Positions 55,342-64,000 of a stretch of 64,000 bases of DNA are shown here, one piece after another. How positions within the stretch are numbered: position 1 is the first letter of the stretch; each line of letters begins with the position of its first letter. The notes beneath the pieces were generated by a model. That model saw only the letters and a program-made list of their open reading frames with translations. It was not told the origin of the DNA and did not search any database. Position numbers and translations under genes: made by a program. The stretch comes from Azotobacter salinestris. GTDB taxonomy: Bacteria > Pseudomonadota > Gammaproteobacteria > Pseudomonadales > Pseudomonadaceae. The stretch lies in the NCBI RefSeq assembly GCF_009363155.1, contig NZ_CP045302.1, positions 2,525,001 through 2,589,000 on the forward strand, given 5' to 3'.

Positions 55342-56427
55342 TCAGCCCCTGGCAATCAGCGCCTCGACCTCTTTGACCCGTGCCTCGAGGGTCGGCAGGT
55401 CCCTGCTGCGCAGGGTGGCATGGCCGACCTTGCGCCCGGCCTTGAAGGCCTTGCCGTAGTGATGCAGGTGGCAGTCGGCGATGGCCGCCACCCTGTCCAC
55501 CGGCGGCACCTCGCCGATGAAGTTGAGCATGGCGCTCTCGCCGACCTTGGCGGTCGAGCCCAGCGGCAGGCCGGCCACCGCGCGCAGGTGGTTCTCGAAC
55601 TGGCTGCACTCGGCGCCCTCGATGGTCCAGTGCCCGGAGTTGTGCACCCTGGGGGCGATCTCGTTGGCCTTGAGGCCGCCGTCCACCTCGAAGAACTCGA
55701 AGGCCAGCACGCCGACGTAGTCCAGCTTCTCCAGCACGCGGCCGACATAGTCCTCGGCCAGCGCCTGCAGCGGATGTCCGCTGCTGGCCACCGACAGGCG
55801 CAGGATGCCGCTCTCGTGGGTATTGTGCACCAAGGGGTAGAAGCGCGCCTCGCCGTCGCGGCTGCGCACGGCGATCAGCGACACCTCGCCGGTGAAGGGC
55901 ACGAAGCCCTCGAGGATGCAGGGCACGCTGCCCAGTTCGGCGAAGGCGCCGACGACGTCTTCGGGCTTGCGCAAAACCTTCTGGCCCTTGCCGTCGTAGC
56001 CCAGGGTGCGGGTCTTGAGCACCGCCGGCAGGCCGATCTCGGCCACGGCGGCGTCCAGGTCGACCTGCGAGTGGATGTTGGCGAACTCCGGCGTGGGGAT
56101 GCCCAGGCTTCTGAACAGGCTCTTCTCGAACCAGCGGTCGCGGGCGATGCGCAGGGCCTCGGCGGAGGGGTAGACGGGGACGAACTGGGAGAGGAAGGCC
56201 ACGGTTTCGGCCGGCACGCTCTCGAACTCGAAGGTGACCAGATCGACCTCGTCGGCCAGTTGGCGCAGGTGATCCTGATCGCCGTAGTCGGCGCGGATGT
56301 GCTCGCCGAGGGCGGCTGCGCAGGCATCCGGTGCCGGGTCGAGGAAGGCGAAGTTCATGCCCAGCGGAGTGCCCGCCAGAGCCAGCATGCGGCCCAGCTG
56401 GCCGCCACCGATCACGCCGATCTTCAT
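55342..56427 (-). CDS. purK: N5-carboxyaminoimidazole ribonucleotide synthase
   Basis: 361 aa ATP-grasp enzyme of purine synthesis. KIGVIGGGQLGRMLALAGTP at the start, ATP-grasp KTRTLGYDGKGQKVL near 140, and EIAPRVHNSGHWTIEGAECS near 265. 16 bases after purE in the same operon. Confidence 0.97.
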   Translation of the reverse strand: MKIGVIGGGQLGRMLALAGTPLGMNFAFLDPAPDACAAALGEHIRADYGDQDHLRQLADEVDLVTFEFESVPAETVAFLSQFVPVYPSAEALRIARDRWFEKSLFRSLGIPTPEFANIHSQVDLDAAVAEIGLPAVLKTRTLGYDGKGQKVLRKPEDVVGAFAELGSVPCILEGFVPFTGEVSLIAVRSRDGEARFYPLVHNTHESGILRLSVASSGHPLQALAEDYVGRVLEKLDYVGVLAFEFFEVDGGLKANEIAPRVHNSGHWTIEGAECSQFENHLRAVAGLPLGSTAKVGESAMLNFIGEVPPVDRVAAIADCHLHHYGKAFKAGRKVGHATLRSRDLPTLEARVKEVEALIARG

Positions 56428-56443
56428 CTTGAGGCCTCCTTTC

Positions 56444-56935
56444 TCACGCGTCGCGCGGGTCCGGATTGTCGAGCACGGTACGGGTCTGCTCGTCGCGAAA
56501 ACGCTTGAGCGCCTCGTGGAACTGCGGGTGCTGGCCGCCGAGGATGCCGGCGGCGAGCAGCGCGGCGTTGATCGCGCCGGCCCGGCCGATGGCCAGGGTG
56601 GCGACCGGCACGCCGGCCGGCATCTGCACGATGGAGAGCAGCGAATCGACCCCGGAGAGCATCGACGACTGCACCGGCACGCCGAGCACCGGCAGGTGGG
56701 TCTTGGCCGCGCACATGCCCGGCAGGTGGGCGGCGCCGCCGGCCCCGGCGATGATCACCTGGATGCCGCGGGACTCCGCCTGCTCGGCGTACTGGAAGAG
56801 CAGATCCGGAGTGCGGTGGGCGGAAACCACCTTGACTTCGTTGGGGATGCCCAGCTTGTCCAGCATCTCCACGGTGTGACAGAGGGTGCTCCAGTCCGAC
56901 TTGGAACCCATGATCACGCCTACCAGTGCGCTCAT
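56444..56935 (-). CDS. purE: N5-carboxyaminoimidazole ribonucleotide mutase
   Basis: 163 aa. [20 protein letters not shown] and [18 protein letters not shown] give the active-site SDW and HRTP motifs; [20 protein letters not shown] follows. Acts with PurK. A hairpin with T-run lies in its leader. Confidence 0.97.
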   Translation of the reverse strand: MSALVGVIMGSKSDWSTLCHTVEMLDKLGIPNEVKVVSAHRTPDLLFQYAEQAESRGIQVIIAGAGGAAHLPGMCAAKTHLPVLGVPVQSSMLSGVDSLLSIVQMPAGVPVATLAIGRAGAINAALLAAGILGGQHPQFHEALKRFRDEQTRTVLDNPDPRDA

Positions 56936-56973
56936 CGTCGTGCCTCTTCGTTGGCGCCCGCAGGCGCGTCAAA

Positions 56974-57006
56974 AAACAACAAGCCACGCTGGCAGGGCGT
57001 GGCTTG
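56974..57006 (-). terminator. Terminator-type hairpin in the purE leader
   Basis: 10-bp stem CAAGCCACGC (56980-56989) with GCGTGGCTTG (56997-57006), 7-base loop; on minus the stem is followed by TTGTTTTTTG. It lies 45 bases before purE, and no minus-strand gene lies upstream to be terminated, so it may be an attenuator. A -10-like TATACT occurs on minus at 57066-57061. Confidence 0.7.
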
Positions 57007-57152
57007 GCAGGAAGTGCGCACCTTCCCGGATTGCGAGAGGGTCGCATTATCAAGCGGCCGAGTATAACCCAAAGCCGAACGCGGAAGTGCAGACGCGTGC
57101 ACCTCCCGTCCGGGTTACCATGAATGCTTCACCCCTCCTCCGAGATCAGGCC

Positions 57153-58145
57153 ATGTCCGCGATCAACCACCTCATGGTCCTCTACAGCGGCGGTACCATC
57201 GGCATGCAGGCCAGCCCCCGCGGTTTGGTGCCGGCCGCCGGTTTCGATGCCCGCCTCAACGAACGGCTGGCCGCCGAGCCGCCGCGCCGCATGCCCCCCT
57301 GGCGGTACCGCGAGCTGACCCCGCCGATCGACAGCGCCAACATGCACCAGGGCCACTGGCTGGCCCTGCGCGACGCCATCGTCGCCGCGGTCGAGGAGGA
57401 CGGCTGCGACGCCGTGCTGCTGCTGCACGGTACCGACACCCTGGCCTACAGCGCCGCAGCGCTGAGCTTCCTGCTGCTCGGCCTGGGCGTGCCGGTCGTG
57501 CTGACCGGCGCCATGCTGCCGGCGGGCGTCCCGGGCAGCGACGCCTGGGACAATCTGTTCGGCGCCGTGGACGCGCTCGACCAGGGCCTGGCCCCCGGCG
57601 TGCATCTCTACTTCGCCGGCTGCCTGCTGCACGGCGCGCGGGCCAGCAAGCTGGGCAGCGCGACCTTCGGGGCCTTCGCCGAGCTGCCGCGCCAGCGCCA
57701 CGGCAGGCGCGCCGCCGCCCTGCCCGCCGAACTCGACTACCGCCGCCTTCGCCAGCCGGTGAACCTCGCCGTGCTGCCGCTGTTCCCCGGCCTGCAGGCG
57801 GCGCAGCTGCGCGCCCTGCTCGAGAGCGGCGTGCAGGGCCTGGTGCTGGAGTGCTACGGCAGCGGCACCGGCCCCTCGGGCGACGCCGCGCTACTCGAAA
57901 CGCTGCGCGAGGCCCGCCGGCGCGGCGTGGTGCTGCTCGGTATCAGCCAGTGCCCGCACGGCCATGTGGCATTCGACACCTATGCCGCCGGCAGTGCCCT
58001 GCGCGAGGCCGGGCTGGTCAGCGGCGACGGCATGACCCGCGAGGCGGCGCTCGGCAAGCTGTTCGCCCTGCTCGGCGCCGGCCTGGCGGCGGACGAGACG
58101 GAATACTGGCTGGCGCAGGACCTGTGCGGCGAGTGCGCCGACTAG
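57153..58145 (+). CDS. ansA: L-asparaginase, type I-like
   Basis: 330 aa. YSGGTIGMQ holds the first catalytic Thr; HGTDTLAYSAAAL the second Thr-Asp pair. No signal peptide from ATG 57153, so cytoplasmic; an ATG 11 codons upstream is possible. GSGTGPSGDAALLETLREA near 245. Hydrolyses asparagine to aspartate and ammonia. Confidence 0.9.
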   Translation: MSAINHLMVLYSGGTIGMQASPRGLVPAAGFDARLNERLAAEPPRRMPPWRYRELTPPIDSANMHQGHWLALRDAIVAAVEEDGCDAVLLLHGTDTLAYSAAALSFLLLGLGVPVVLTGAMLPAGVPGSDAWDNLFGAVDALDQGLAPGVHLYFAGCLLHGARASKLGSATFGAFAELPRQRHGRRAAALPAELDYRRLRQPVNLAVLPLFPGLQAAQLRALLESGVQGLVLECYGSGTGPSGDAALLETLREARRRGVVLLGISQCPHGHVAFDTYAAGSALREAGLVSGDGMTREAALGKLFALLGAGLAADETEYWLAQDLCGECAD

Positions 58146-58227
58146 GCTCCTTCCACGCGGTACTACCCGATCCCGGCCCTGCCCCGCGCAACGGGATCGG
58201 CGCGGGCAGCCCGCGAGCCTCCGGGAT

Positions 58228-58644
58228 CTAGAACTGCCCACACCCCAACACCTCGGCCTCGGCCAGCTCCCGTCCGGCGCTGTCGTAGAGCACGGCGTAG
58301 ACCTGGGTGGCCATGGCCCAGGCCTCCAGCCGGTAGCGCTGCCCGGCGGCGAAGTCCGGATAGCGCAGGCGCAGCCAGCAGCTGGTGGGCAGCGGGTTGC
58401 GGCCCATCGGGTTGCCCTGATAGTAGTAGCGGAACGTCGCCTCCAGCTCATGGGCGCCGGGGGTGACCTGGAAATAGCGGCCATCGCGCAGCCGCTTGCC
58501 ATCCTGCCAGTCCGCCATCAGCAGGCTGGTCACCTCGCGGGCCTCCAGTTCGACCCAGGCCATCCGCGGGTCCGGCTCGGGCAACGGACTGGCGCAGCCG
58601 GCCAGCAGCAGGGGAAGGATCAGCCAGGGAAATCGTCCATGCAT
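58228..58644 (-). CDS. Small lipoprotein, paralogue A
   Basis: 138 aa. Lipobox LLAGC (Cys17). Mature domain with AWVELEAREVTSLLMADWQD, GRYFQVTPGAHELEATFRY and FAAGQRYRLEAWAMATQVYA. Paired with the next gene upstream: both share RxFQVxPGAHEL and FAxGQRYxLE. Probably a beta-sandwich lipoprotein; function unknown. Confidence 0.85.
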   Translation of the reverse strand: MHGRFPWLILPLLLAGCASPLPEPDPRMAWVELEAREVTSLLMADWQDGKRLRDGRYFQVTPGAHELEATFRYYYQGNPMGRNPLPTSCWLRLRYPDFAAGQRYRLEAWAMATQVYAVLYDSAGRELAEAEVLGCGQF

Positions 58645-58676
58645 GGGCGGCCTCGCACAAGAAAACGGGCGAGGCG

Positions 58677-59096
58677 TCAGACGCCGCTGCTGCAGCCGCT
58701 CTCCCGTCCGCTCGCCACCATGCGGCGCTGGTCGTCATAGAGCCTGGCCCAGGCACGGAAACCGACCTCGCCGACCTCCAGACTATACCGCTGACCGGGT
58801 GCGAACTCCTCGTAGTTCAGGCGGATCAGGCAATTGCGCTCGTGGGGCTCGCTGTTCGGGCCGATGTTGCTGGCCGCCACCTCGAAGCGGTAACGCATAC
58901 CCAGCTCGTGGGCACCGGGACTGACCTGGAAGAAGCGGTGGTCGTCCAGCGCCTTGCGGTCCACCTCGGCGGCGCGCAGCGAATGGGGCACCCGGGGATT
59001 CAGCTCGATCCAGGCATGACCGGGATCGTGTCGCGGCAGCAGCAGGTTGCAGCCGCCAAGGGCCAGCAGACAGGGAAGCAGAATAAGGACTCGCAT
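58677..59096 (-). CDS. Small lipoprotein, paralogue B
   Basis: 139 aa from ATG 59096. Lipobox LALGGC (Cys16). HRFFQVSPGAHELGMRYRFE and FAPGQRYSLEVGEVGFRAWA align with paralogue A. 32 bases separate the two genes; likely tandem duplication and one operon. Function unknown. Confidence 0.85.
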   Translation of the reverse strand: MRVLILLPCLLALGGCNLLLPRHDPGHAWIELNPRVPHSLRAAEVDRKALDDHRFFQVSPGAHELGMRYRFEVAASNIGPNSEPHERNCLIRLNYEEFAPGQRYSLEVGEVGFRAWARLYDDQRRMVASGRESGCSSGV

Positions 59097-59273
59097 GAGA
59101 AGCTCCGGAGTGTCGTGGTCATGGAACCGGTGGCGCTGGAAAAACCGGGCCGGCTTCCACCACATCGAAGCGCGCGATTGTCCGTCCGCTGCCTGTACAC
59201 TCCGTGATGCACGGGCGAGCGAACCGCCCGCCTTCCCTTCCTTGAACGCCTGCAAGGCCACCGGGTTCACCGG

Positions 59274-60374
59274 ATGAAAGTTTTCAGCTCACTCGACAAC
59301 CTTACCGTGCGAGGGGTTCCCTTGTTGCTAGCCGTCTGTCTGAACGGCTGTACCACGCTCGACTATTACGCGCACCTGGCCGGCGGCCAGCTCGAGCTCT
59401 TGCGCCGGCGCGAACCGGTCGCCACGGTGATCGCCGATCCGGTCCGCGACCCCGCGCTGCGCCAGCGTCTCGCCCAGGCCCAGGCGGTCCGCCGCTTCGC
59501 CAGCGCCCGGCTCGGCCTGCCGGACAACGCCAGCTACCGTCTCTACGCCGACCTGGGACGGCCCTACGTGGTGTGGAATCTCTTCGCCACCGAAGAATTC
59601 TCGGTGGCGCCGGTCACCCACTGCTTCCCGATCGCCGGCTGCGTCGCCTATCGCGGCTTCTACGAACTCGGCCGGGCGCGCGGCGCGGCGGCGCTGCTGA
59701 ACCGCCAGGGTCTGGACACCTTCGTCGGCGGCGTGGAGGCCTATTCCACCCTCGGCTGGTTCGCCGACCCGATCCTCGCCGGCATGCTGCGCCACGGCGA
59801 CGACGCCCTGGCCGCGCTGATCTTCCACGAGCTGGCGCACCAAAGGCTCTACGTGCCGAACGACACCGCCTTCAACGAATCCTTCGCCAGCTTCGTCGAG
59901 CGCGAGGGCCTGCGCCAGTGGCGCGCCAGCCGCGGCCTGCCGCCGCCCGACGAGCGCCGTGCGCACCGGAGCGAGCAGTTCGCCCGCCTGGTGCTGGAGA
60001 CCCGCGAACAGCTGCGCCAGCTCTATGCCAGCGGCCTGCCGGCGGACGAGCTGCGCCGGCGCAAGGCGGCCGAATTCGAACGCCTGCGTCAGCGCTACCG
60101 GGCGCTGCGCGACGTCGAGTGGCAGGGCGACCGGCGCTACGACGCCTGGGTCGAGGGGCCGCTGAACAACGCCAAGCTGCTGCCGTTCGGCCTGTATGAT
60201 GGCTGGGTGCCGGCCTTTGCGGAAATATTCCGCCGCGCCGGCCGGGATTGGCCACGCTTCTACGAACAAGCCGAGCGCCTGACACGGCTGCCGGCCGCCG
60301 CGCGCGAACGGCGCCTGGCGGAGCTGCAGGCAGGCGCGCCACCCACCCTCGCCACCCAGGAGGACACCCCATGA
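59274..60374 (+). CDS. Zinc aminopeptidase-like lipoprotein
   Basis: 366 aa. Lipobox-like LNGC (Cys26) after a hydrophobic segment. Zinc site HELAH at 185-189 followed by NESFAS, giving a third ligand Glu. Belongs to the COG4324 predicted aminopeptidases. Overlaps the DUF1161 gene by 4 bases. Confidence 0.85.
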   Translation: MKVFSSLDNLTVRGVPLLLAVCLNGCTTLDYYAHLAGGQLELLRRREPVATVIADPVRDPALRQRLAQAQAVRRFASARLGLPDNASYRLYADLGRPYVVWNLFATEEFSVAPVTHCFPIAGCVAYRGFYELGRARGAAALLNRQGLDTFVGGVEAYSTLGWFADPILAGMLRHGDDALAALIFHELAHQRLYVPNDTAFNESFASFVEREGLRQWRASRGLPPPDERRAHRSEQFARLVLETREQLRQLYASGLPADELRRRKAAEFERLRQRYRALRDVEWQGDRRYDAWVEGPLNNAKLLPFGLYDGWVPAFAEIFRRAGRDWPRFYEQAERLTRLPAAARERRLAELQAGAPPTLATQEDTP

Positions 60375-60679
60375 ACCGAAGCTGTCTTGCCCTCTCGCTG
60401 TGCCTGCTGAGCGCCCCGCTGCTGGCGGCGGTCAAGCCCTGCGAGGAACTCAGGGAGGAGATCGAGGTGAAGATCCAGGCCGCCGGCGTGACTTCCTACA
60501 CCCTGGAGATCGTGCCCAACGCGGACGTCACCGACCCCGGCATGGTGGTCGGCAGCTGCGACGGCGGCCGCAGGAAGATCCTCTATCAGCGCAACGACGG
60601 CAGCGGCCGGCGCAGCGAGGCGCCGACATCCAGCCCTGCGCCCGCCCCCGCGCCCGCCGAAGCCCCGTTCGCGGACTGA
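60371..60679 (+). CDS. DUF1161 exported protein
   Basis: 102 aa. Signal peptide MNRSCLALSLCLLSAPLLA. Mature domain KPCEELREEIEVKIQAAGVT and VVGSCDGGRRKILYQRNDG, with the two conserved cysteines; Ala/Pro tail. ATG coupled to the peptidase stop; GGAGGA just before. Unknown role. Confidence 0.92.
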   Translation: MNRSCLALSLCLLSAPLLAAVKPCEELREEIEVKIQAAGVTSYTLEIVPNADVTDPGMVVGSCDGGRRKILYQRNDGSGRRSEAPTSSPAPAPAPAEAPFAD

Positions 60680-60905
60680 GCCGCATCTTCGGCCATTCCG
60701 GATTGGCGCACGATGCGCCGTGGGGAAGACGCAGCCAGGGAGCCGCCCAGGAACCCTTCGATTGCCTGGCCAATCCGGAGAACCGACGAGCGGCGGACGC
60801 CGAGCACCTGCCGAGGTGTGCCACCCGGGTAGGCGGAGTCTTGCACCGAGCGCGGCGCCTGCCGCCTTGCATGCGGCCGCTGGTCGTCGAACGGAACGCA
60901 AATAA
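60680..60905. other. Intergenic region after the DUF1161 gene
   Basis: Part of a 459-base gap. Frames here show no family resemblance or good start; I call no gene. The terminator and a tiny open frame follow. Confidence 0.45.
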
Positions 60906-60936
60906 AAAACGGCGAGAGGATCGCTCTCGCCGTTTT
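60906..60936. terminator. Bidirectional rho-independent terminator
   Basis: 13-bp stem AAAACGGCGAGAG (60906-60918) with CTCTCGCCGTTTT (60924-60936), 5-base loop, A- and T-runs on both sides. Placed to end the DUF1161 operon and the minus-strand carbonic anhydrase transcript. Confidence 0.88.
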
Positions 60937-61138
60937 CGGAATAGCTACTTCTTCCGTTGAGTCATCATCCTGATGAAATCGCTCTCCTGCGAAGTCCTTG
61001 GCCGCCATCCTGGTCAGCCGGTGCCGATCCGTCGGCACAGGGGCAATAGTAGGGAGGGGGCCTGCGGCCGGTAAGTGGACAAGCACCTGAATCCATGTAA
61101 GCGATAACCTACACGGCACGCCGGCCTGCCGAAGGGCT

Positions 61139-61717
61139 TCAGTCCTCGTGGTCGGCGAGCAGGTGCGGCTCCTTCAGCGGCAGGTAGCCCTCGGCCAGGT
61201 GCTGATCCTTCAGGCGCACGTAGTTGTCGGCGCTGTAGCGGAAGAAGTTGCGCTCCTTGTCGTTCAGCGGGCGCACCTGCTTCACCGGGCTGCCGACGTA
61301 CAGGAAGCCGCTCTCCAGCGTCTTGCCGGGCGGCACCAGGCTGCCGGCGCCGATGATCACCTCGTCCTCGACCAGCGCACCGTCCAGCACGATGGCGCCC
61401 ATGCCGACCAGCACGCGATTGCCGATGCGGCAGCCGTGCAGGGTCACCTGGTGGCCGACGGTCACGTCGTCGCCGATCTCCAGCGGGTAGCCGTCCGGGT
61501 TGAACGGCCCGGCGTGGGTGACGTGCAGCACGCTGCAATCCTGGATGCTGGTGCGCGCGCCGATGCGGATGCGGTGCACGTCGCCGCGGATCGCCACCTG
61601 CGGCCAGATCGAGCTGTCGTCGCCGACCGCCACGTCGCCGAGGACCACGGCGGTGGGGTCGACGAAGACCCGCTCGCCCAGTGTCGGGGTGATGCCCTGG
61701 AAGGTTCTGATGCTCAT
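61139..61717 (-). CDS. Gamma-carbonic anhydrase family protein
   Basis: 192 aa from ATG 61717. Left-handed beta-helix: VFVDPTAVVLGDVAVGDDSS, IWPQVAIRGDVHRIRIGART, SIQDCSVLHVTHAGPFNPDG, TVGHQVTLHGCRIGNRVLVG. Zinc histidines His77-, His102- and His107-like positions are visible in LHVTHA and GHQVTLHG. Activity not certain, as many such proteins are inactive. Confidence 0.93.
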   Translation of the reverse strand: MSIRTFQGITPTLGERVFVDPTAVVLGDVAVGDDSSIWPQVAIRGDVHRIRIGARTSIQDCSVLHVTHAGPFNPDGYPLEIGDDVTVGHQVTLHGCRIGNRVLVGMGAIVLDGALVEDEVIIGAGSLVPPGKTLESGFLYVGSPVKQVRPLNDKERNFFRYSADNYVRLKDQHLAEGYLPLKEPHLLADHED

Positions 61718-61788
61718 GCTGAAGACTCCATGTGGGGTTCCGTATCGTCCCGAACTGGCCCGGCGGGCGCAATAGCGCGGGCCGCCGC

Positions 61789-64000
61789 TCAGAAGTCCAC
61801 GGTCGCCGACAGTGTGGCGGTGCGCGCCGCGCCCCAGGACACCCGGTTGCTGGTGCCGCCGCTGGAGATGAAGTATTCCTTGTCGGTCAGGTTGTCGACG
61901 TTCAGCTGCAGCTCGGTCTTCTTGCCGATCAGGTTCGGCAGCGTCCAGGTGACGAAGGCGTCGTAGGTGGTATAGCCGGACAGCTCGAAGCTGTTCGCCG
62001 TGTCGCCCTCGCGCGAGCCGACATGGCGGGCGCCGCCGCCGAGTCGGAGGGTGCCGGGCAGGACGCTCTGCGGCAGGTCGTAGGAAAGGAACAGGCCGGC
62101 GACGTTGTGGGCGACGTTGAGCAGTTCGTTGCCCTCGTTGGCCGGCGTGTCCTCGAGCACCTCGGTATCGGTGTAGGCGTAGTTGGCGATGAGGTTCCAG
62201 CGCTCGCCCAGCTGGCCGTTGAGGCTGGCCTCCAGGCCCCGCGAGCGCGCCTCGCCCACCGCGCGGGTGACCTGCTCGCCGTTGATGGTCTCGGTGGTCT
62301 GGATGTTCTCCTTGCGGATGTCGAACAGCGCGACCAGCCCCGACAGCCAGCCGTTGTCGTAGCGCAGGCCGATCTCGTACTGGCGGCCCTCCTCCGGGTC
62401 GCTGCCGCTTTCCACCAGCGTGCCGGAGGCGATGACGTTCGGCTTGTAGGATTCGCTGTAGTTGGCGTACAGCGAGAACTCGTCGTCCAGCTTGTAGACC
62501 AGGCCGACGAAGGGCAGGTTCTTGCTCTTGTTCAGGTTGGTGCCGATCTGGCTGGGGATGCCCGCCCAGTCCCGCTGGCGGAAGCGCTGGTGGCGCAGGC
62601 CCAGGGACAGGATCCAGTGCTCGCCGACATGGATGTTGTCCTTGACGTAGGCGGACAGCATGCGCACCCGCGAGCGCTGCTGGCTGTTGCCGGGGTTGAC
62701 CACCTCGACCTGTTTCAGATCGCCATAATGGGGCGACTCCGGATCGAAGCCCCACACATTGGGCCCCTGGTGGAAGAAGCCGTTCGACTCATCGTGGCGC
62801 TCGTGGTCGGCGCCGAGGGTCAGTTCGTGGCGCATGCCGCCCAGCTCCAGGTCGTTGAGCCAGTCGAGGGACGCATAGTTGCGGGTCCGCTCGACGTCCG
62901 GGTTGCTGCGAAAACGCCGGCGCAGCTCTCCGGTCGCCGGATCGTAGGCGTTCGGGTCGGCCTGGTAGTCGCTGTAGGCATTCTCGTTCCAGCCATAGTT
63001 GAAGCGCAGCCGCGAGCTGTCGGAGAAGCGGTACTCCATGGCCAGGCTGGCGTACTGGCGCTGGCCGTCGATCCGCGTCCAGTGCTCGTCGAGCCGGTGG
63101 TCGCGGTCGCCGACCGCATGGCCGTTGTAGAAGAAGGCGCCGCGGTCGAGGACCGAGGTGTAGTCGGAATACTCGTAGGACAGGGTGGCCGAGAACGCCT
63201 CGCTCTCGAAGGCCAGCGACGGCGCAACCAGCTTGTCGCGGTTGACGCCGTAGTTGCGCCAGTAGTCCTCGTCCTTGTGCTGGCCGATCAGGCGGAACGC
63301 GAAGCCGCTCTCGCCCAGGGGGCCGGACACATCGAAATAGCCGCTGCCGCCGCCTTCGCTGGACAGCTGTCCGCCCAGAGTGCTGCGCCACTGGTAGGTG
63401 GGCTTCTTGCTGATGACGTTGATCACCCCGCCCGGCTCCTGCATGCCGTAGAGCAGCGAGGCCGGGCCCTTGAGCACCTCGACCCGCTCGGTGGTGACGC
63501 TGTTGTAGTTGCGCCCCTCGCTGGTGCGGATGCCGTCGCGCAGGACCCCGCCGTCGCTGCCGTTGCCGAAGCCGCGCTTGACCAGGGAGTCCTGGGTGCC
63601 GCCGAAGCTGTTGCCGATGGTGATGCCGGGGACGAACTTGATGGTTTCCTCCAGATCGCTCACCGCGAAGTCGTCCAGCACCTGCCGGTTGACGCTGTAG
63701 GCAGTCTGCGACTGCTCGAGGAAGAGCGTCTCGAACTTGTCGCCGATGGCGCTCTCCGCGCCCCGGTAGGTCCGCTCGTCCGTCATGGCGCTGACCGTGA
63801 CCGCATCCAGCTCCAGCGCACTCCCGTCATCCGGCAGGGCCTGCACCTCATAGCCACCGGAACGGGTCGGCACCGCCTGCAGGCCACTGCCGCCGAGCAG
63901 GATGCGCAGCGCTTCCCCGACCTCGTAGCGGCCCTTGAGCGGCTGGCTCCGCTTGCCGGCGGTGAGGGCGGCATCGCCGGCCAGGTAGATGCCGGCCTGG
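61789..64000 (-). CDS. TonB-dependent siderophore receptor (5' end outside window)
   Basis: At least 737 aa, open to the right edge. N-terminal STN domain (RYEVGEALRILLGGSGLQAV), then plug (ESAIGDKFETLFLEQSQTAY, RVEVLKGPASLLYGMQEPGG, VINVISKKP) and a 22-strand barrel ending TLSATVDF. STN domains go with sigma/anti-sigma signalling of ferric-siderophore uptake. Ligand unknown. 71 bases before the carbonic anhydrase gene. Confidence 0.93.
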   Translation of the reverse strand, partial: QAGIYLAGDAALTAGKRSQPLKGRYEVGEALRILLGGSGLQAVPTRSGGYEVQALPDDGSALELDAVTVSAMTDERTYRGAESAIGDKFETLFLEQSQTAYSVNRQVLDDFAVSDLEETIKFVPGITIGNSFGGTQDSLVKRGFGNGSDGGVLRDGIRTSEGRNYNSVTTERVEVLKGPASLLYGMQEPGGVINVISKKPTYQWRSTLGGQLSSEGGGSGYFDVSGPLGESGFAFRLIGQHKDEDYWRNYGVNRDKLVAPSLAFESEAFSATLSYEYSDYTSVLDRGAFFYNGHAVGDRDHRLDEHWTRIDGQRQYASLAMEYRFSDSSRLRFNYGWNENAYSDYQADPNAYDPATGELRRRFRSNPDVERTRNYASLDWLNDLELGGMRHELTLGADHERHDESNGFFHQGPNVWGFDPESPHYGDLKQVEVVNPGNSQQRSRVRMLSAYVKDNIHVGEHWILSLGLRHQRFRQRDWAGIPSQIGTNLNKSKNLPFVGLVYKLDDEFSLYANYSESYKPNVIASGTLVESGSDPEEGRQYEIGLRYDNGWLSGLVALFDIRKENIQTTETINGEQVTRAVGEARSRGLEASLNGQLGERWNLIANYAYTDTEVLEDTPANEGNELLNVAHNVAGLFLSYDLPQSVLPGTLRLGGGARHVGSREGDTANSFELSGYTTYDAFVTWTLPNLIGKKTELQLNVDNLTDKEYFISSGGTSNRVSWGAARTATLSATVDF

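Overview
The window is chromosomal DNA of a free-living, nitrogen-fixing member of the Pseudomonadaceae, almost certainly Azotobacter. NifH (290 aa), NifD (492 aa) and NifK (523 aa) have the lengths and ligand positions known for A. vinelandii. The gene order nifHDKTY-orf-lrv / nifENX-orfs-ferredoxins / iscA-nifUSV-cysE-nifWZM-clpX-nifF is that genus's major Mo-nitrogenase cluster. The flanking genes (pntAA/AB/B, DUF2388, DUF3301, DUF5924, DUF3299, DUF1161, an OprD porin, purEK) are typical Pseudomonas-type core genes. NifK differs from remembered A. vinelandii protein at a few residues, so a sister species or strain is possible.

Layout. 1-15.6 kb is housekeeping: a CoA-transferase cut by the left edge, the three-gene transhydrogenase operon closed by a clear terminator, small secreted proteins, OsmC, transporters, a thioesterase, a hydrolase and a CobW GTPase. 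15.6-17.7 kb holds three tandem copies of a small secreted glycine-zipper protein gene, the first a pseudogene. 18.1-43.4 kb is the nif region, nearly all on the minus strand; the exceptions are a ModC-like gene and nif11 on plus. 43.9-45.3 kb is a plus-strand operon divergent from nifH, encoding a SIR2-like protein and an unknown partner. 45.5-64 kb is again core genome: HTH regulator, acyltransferase/LplT/cupin operon, bacteriohemerythrin, OprD porin, PBP7, purEK, asparaginase, paired lipoproteins, metallopeptidase, gamma-carbonic anhydrase, and a TonB receptor cut by the right edge.

How it works together. nifHDK encode the Fe protein and MoFe protein. nifE, N, X, Y and V, with cysE, serve FeMo-cofactor and homocitrate supply. 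iscA-nifU-nifS build Fe-S clusters. nifW, Z, M and clpX mature or turn over components. nifF and two ferredoxins carry electrons. Absent here are nifB, nifQ and nifLA, which in Azotobacter lie in a second locus.

Regulation can be read directly. Full sigma-54 -24/-12 elements with NifA upstream sites (TGT-N10-ACA) lie before nifH, nifE, iscA, nifF, nif11, a PhyH-like gene, the SIR2-like operon and, unexpectedly, an OprD porin 8 kb away. Most also carry an exact IHF consensus. The glycine-zipper genes carry the same UAS/IHF layout with an altered -12 element. These extra NifA-type targets are the most interesting part of the window.
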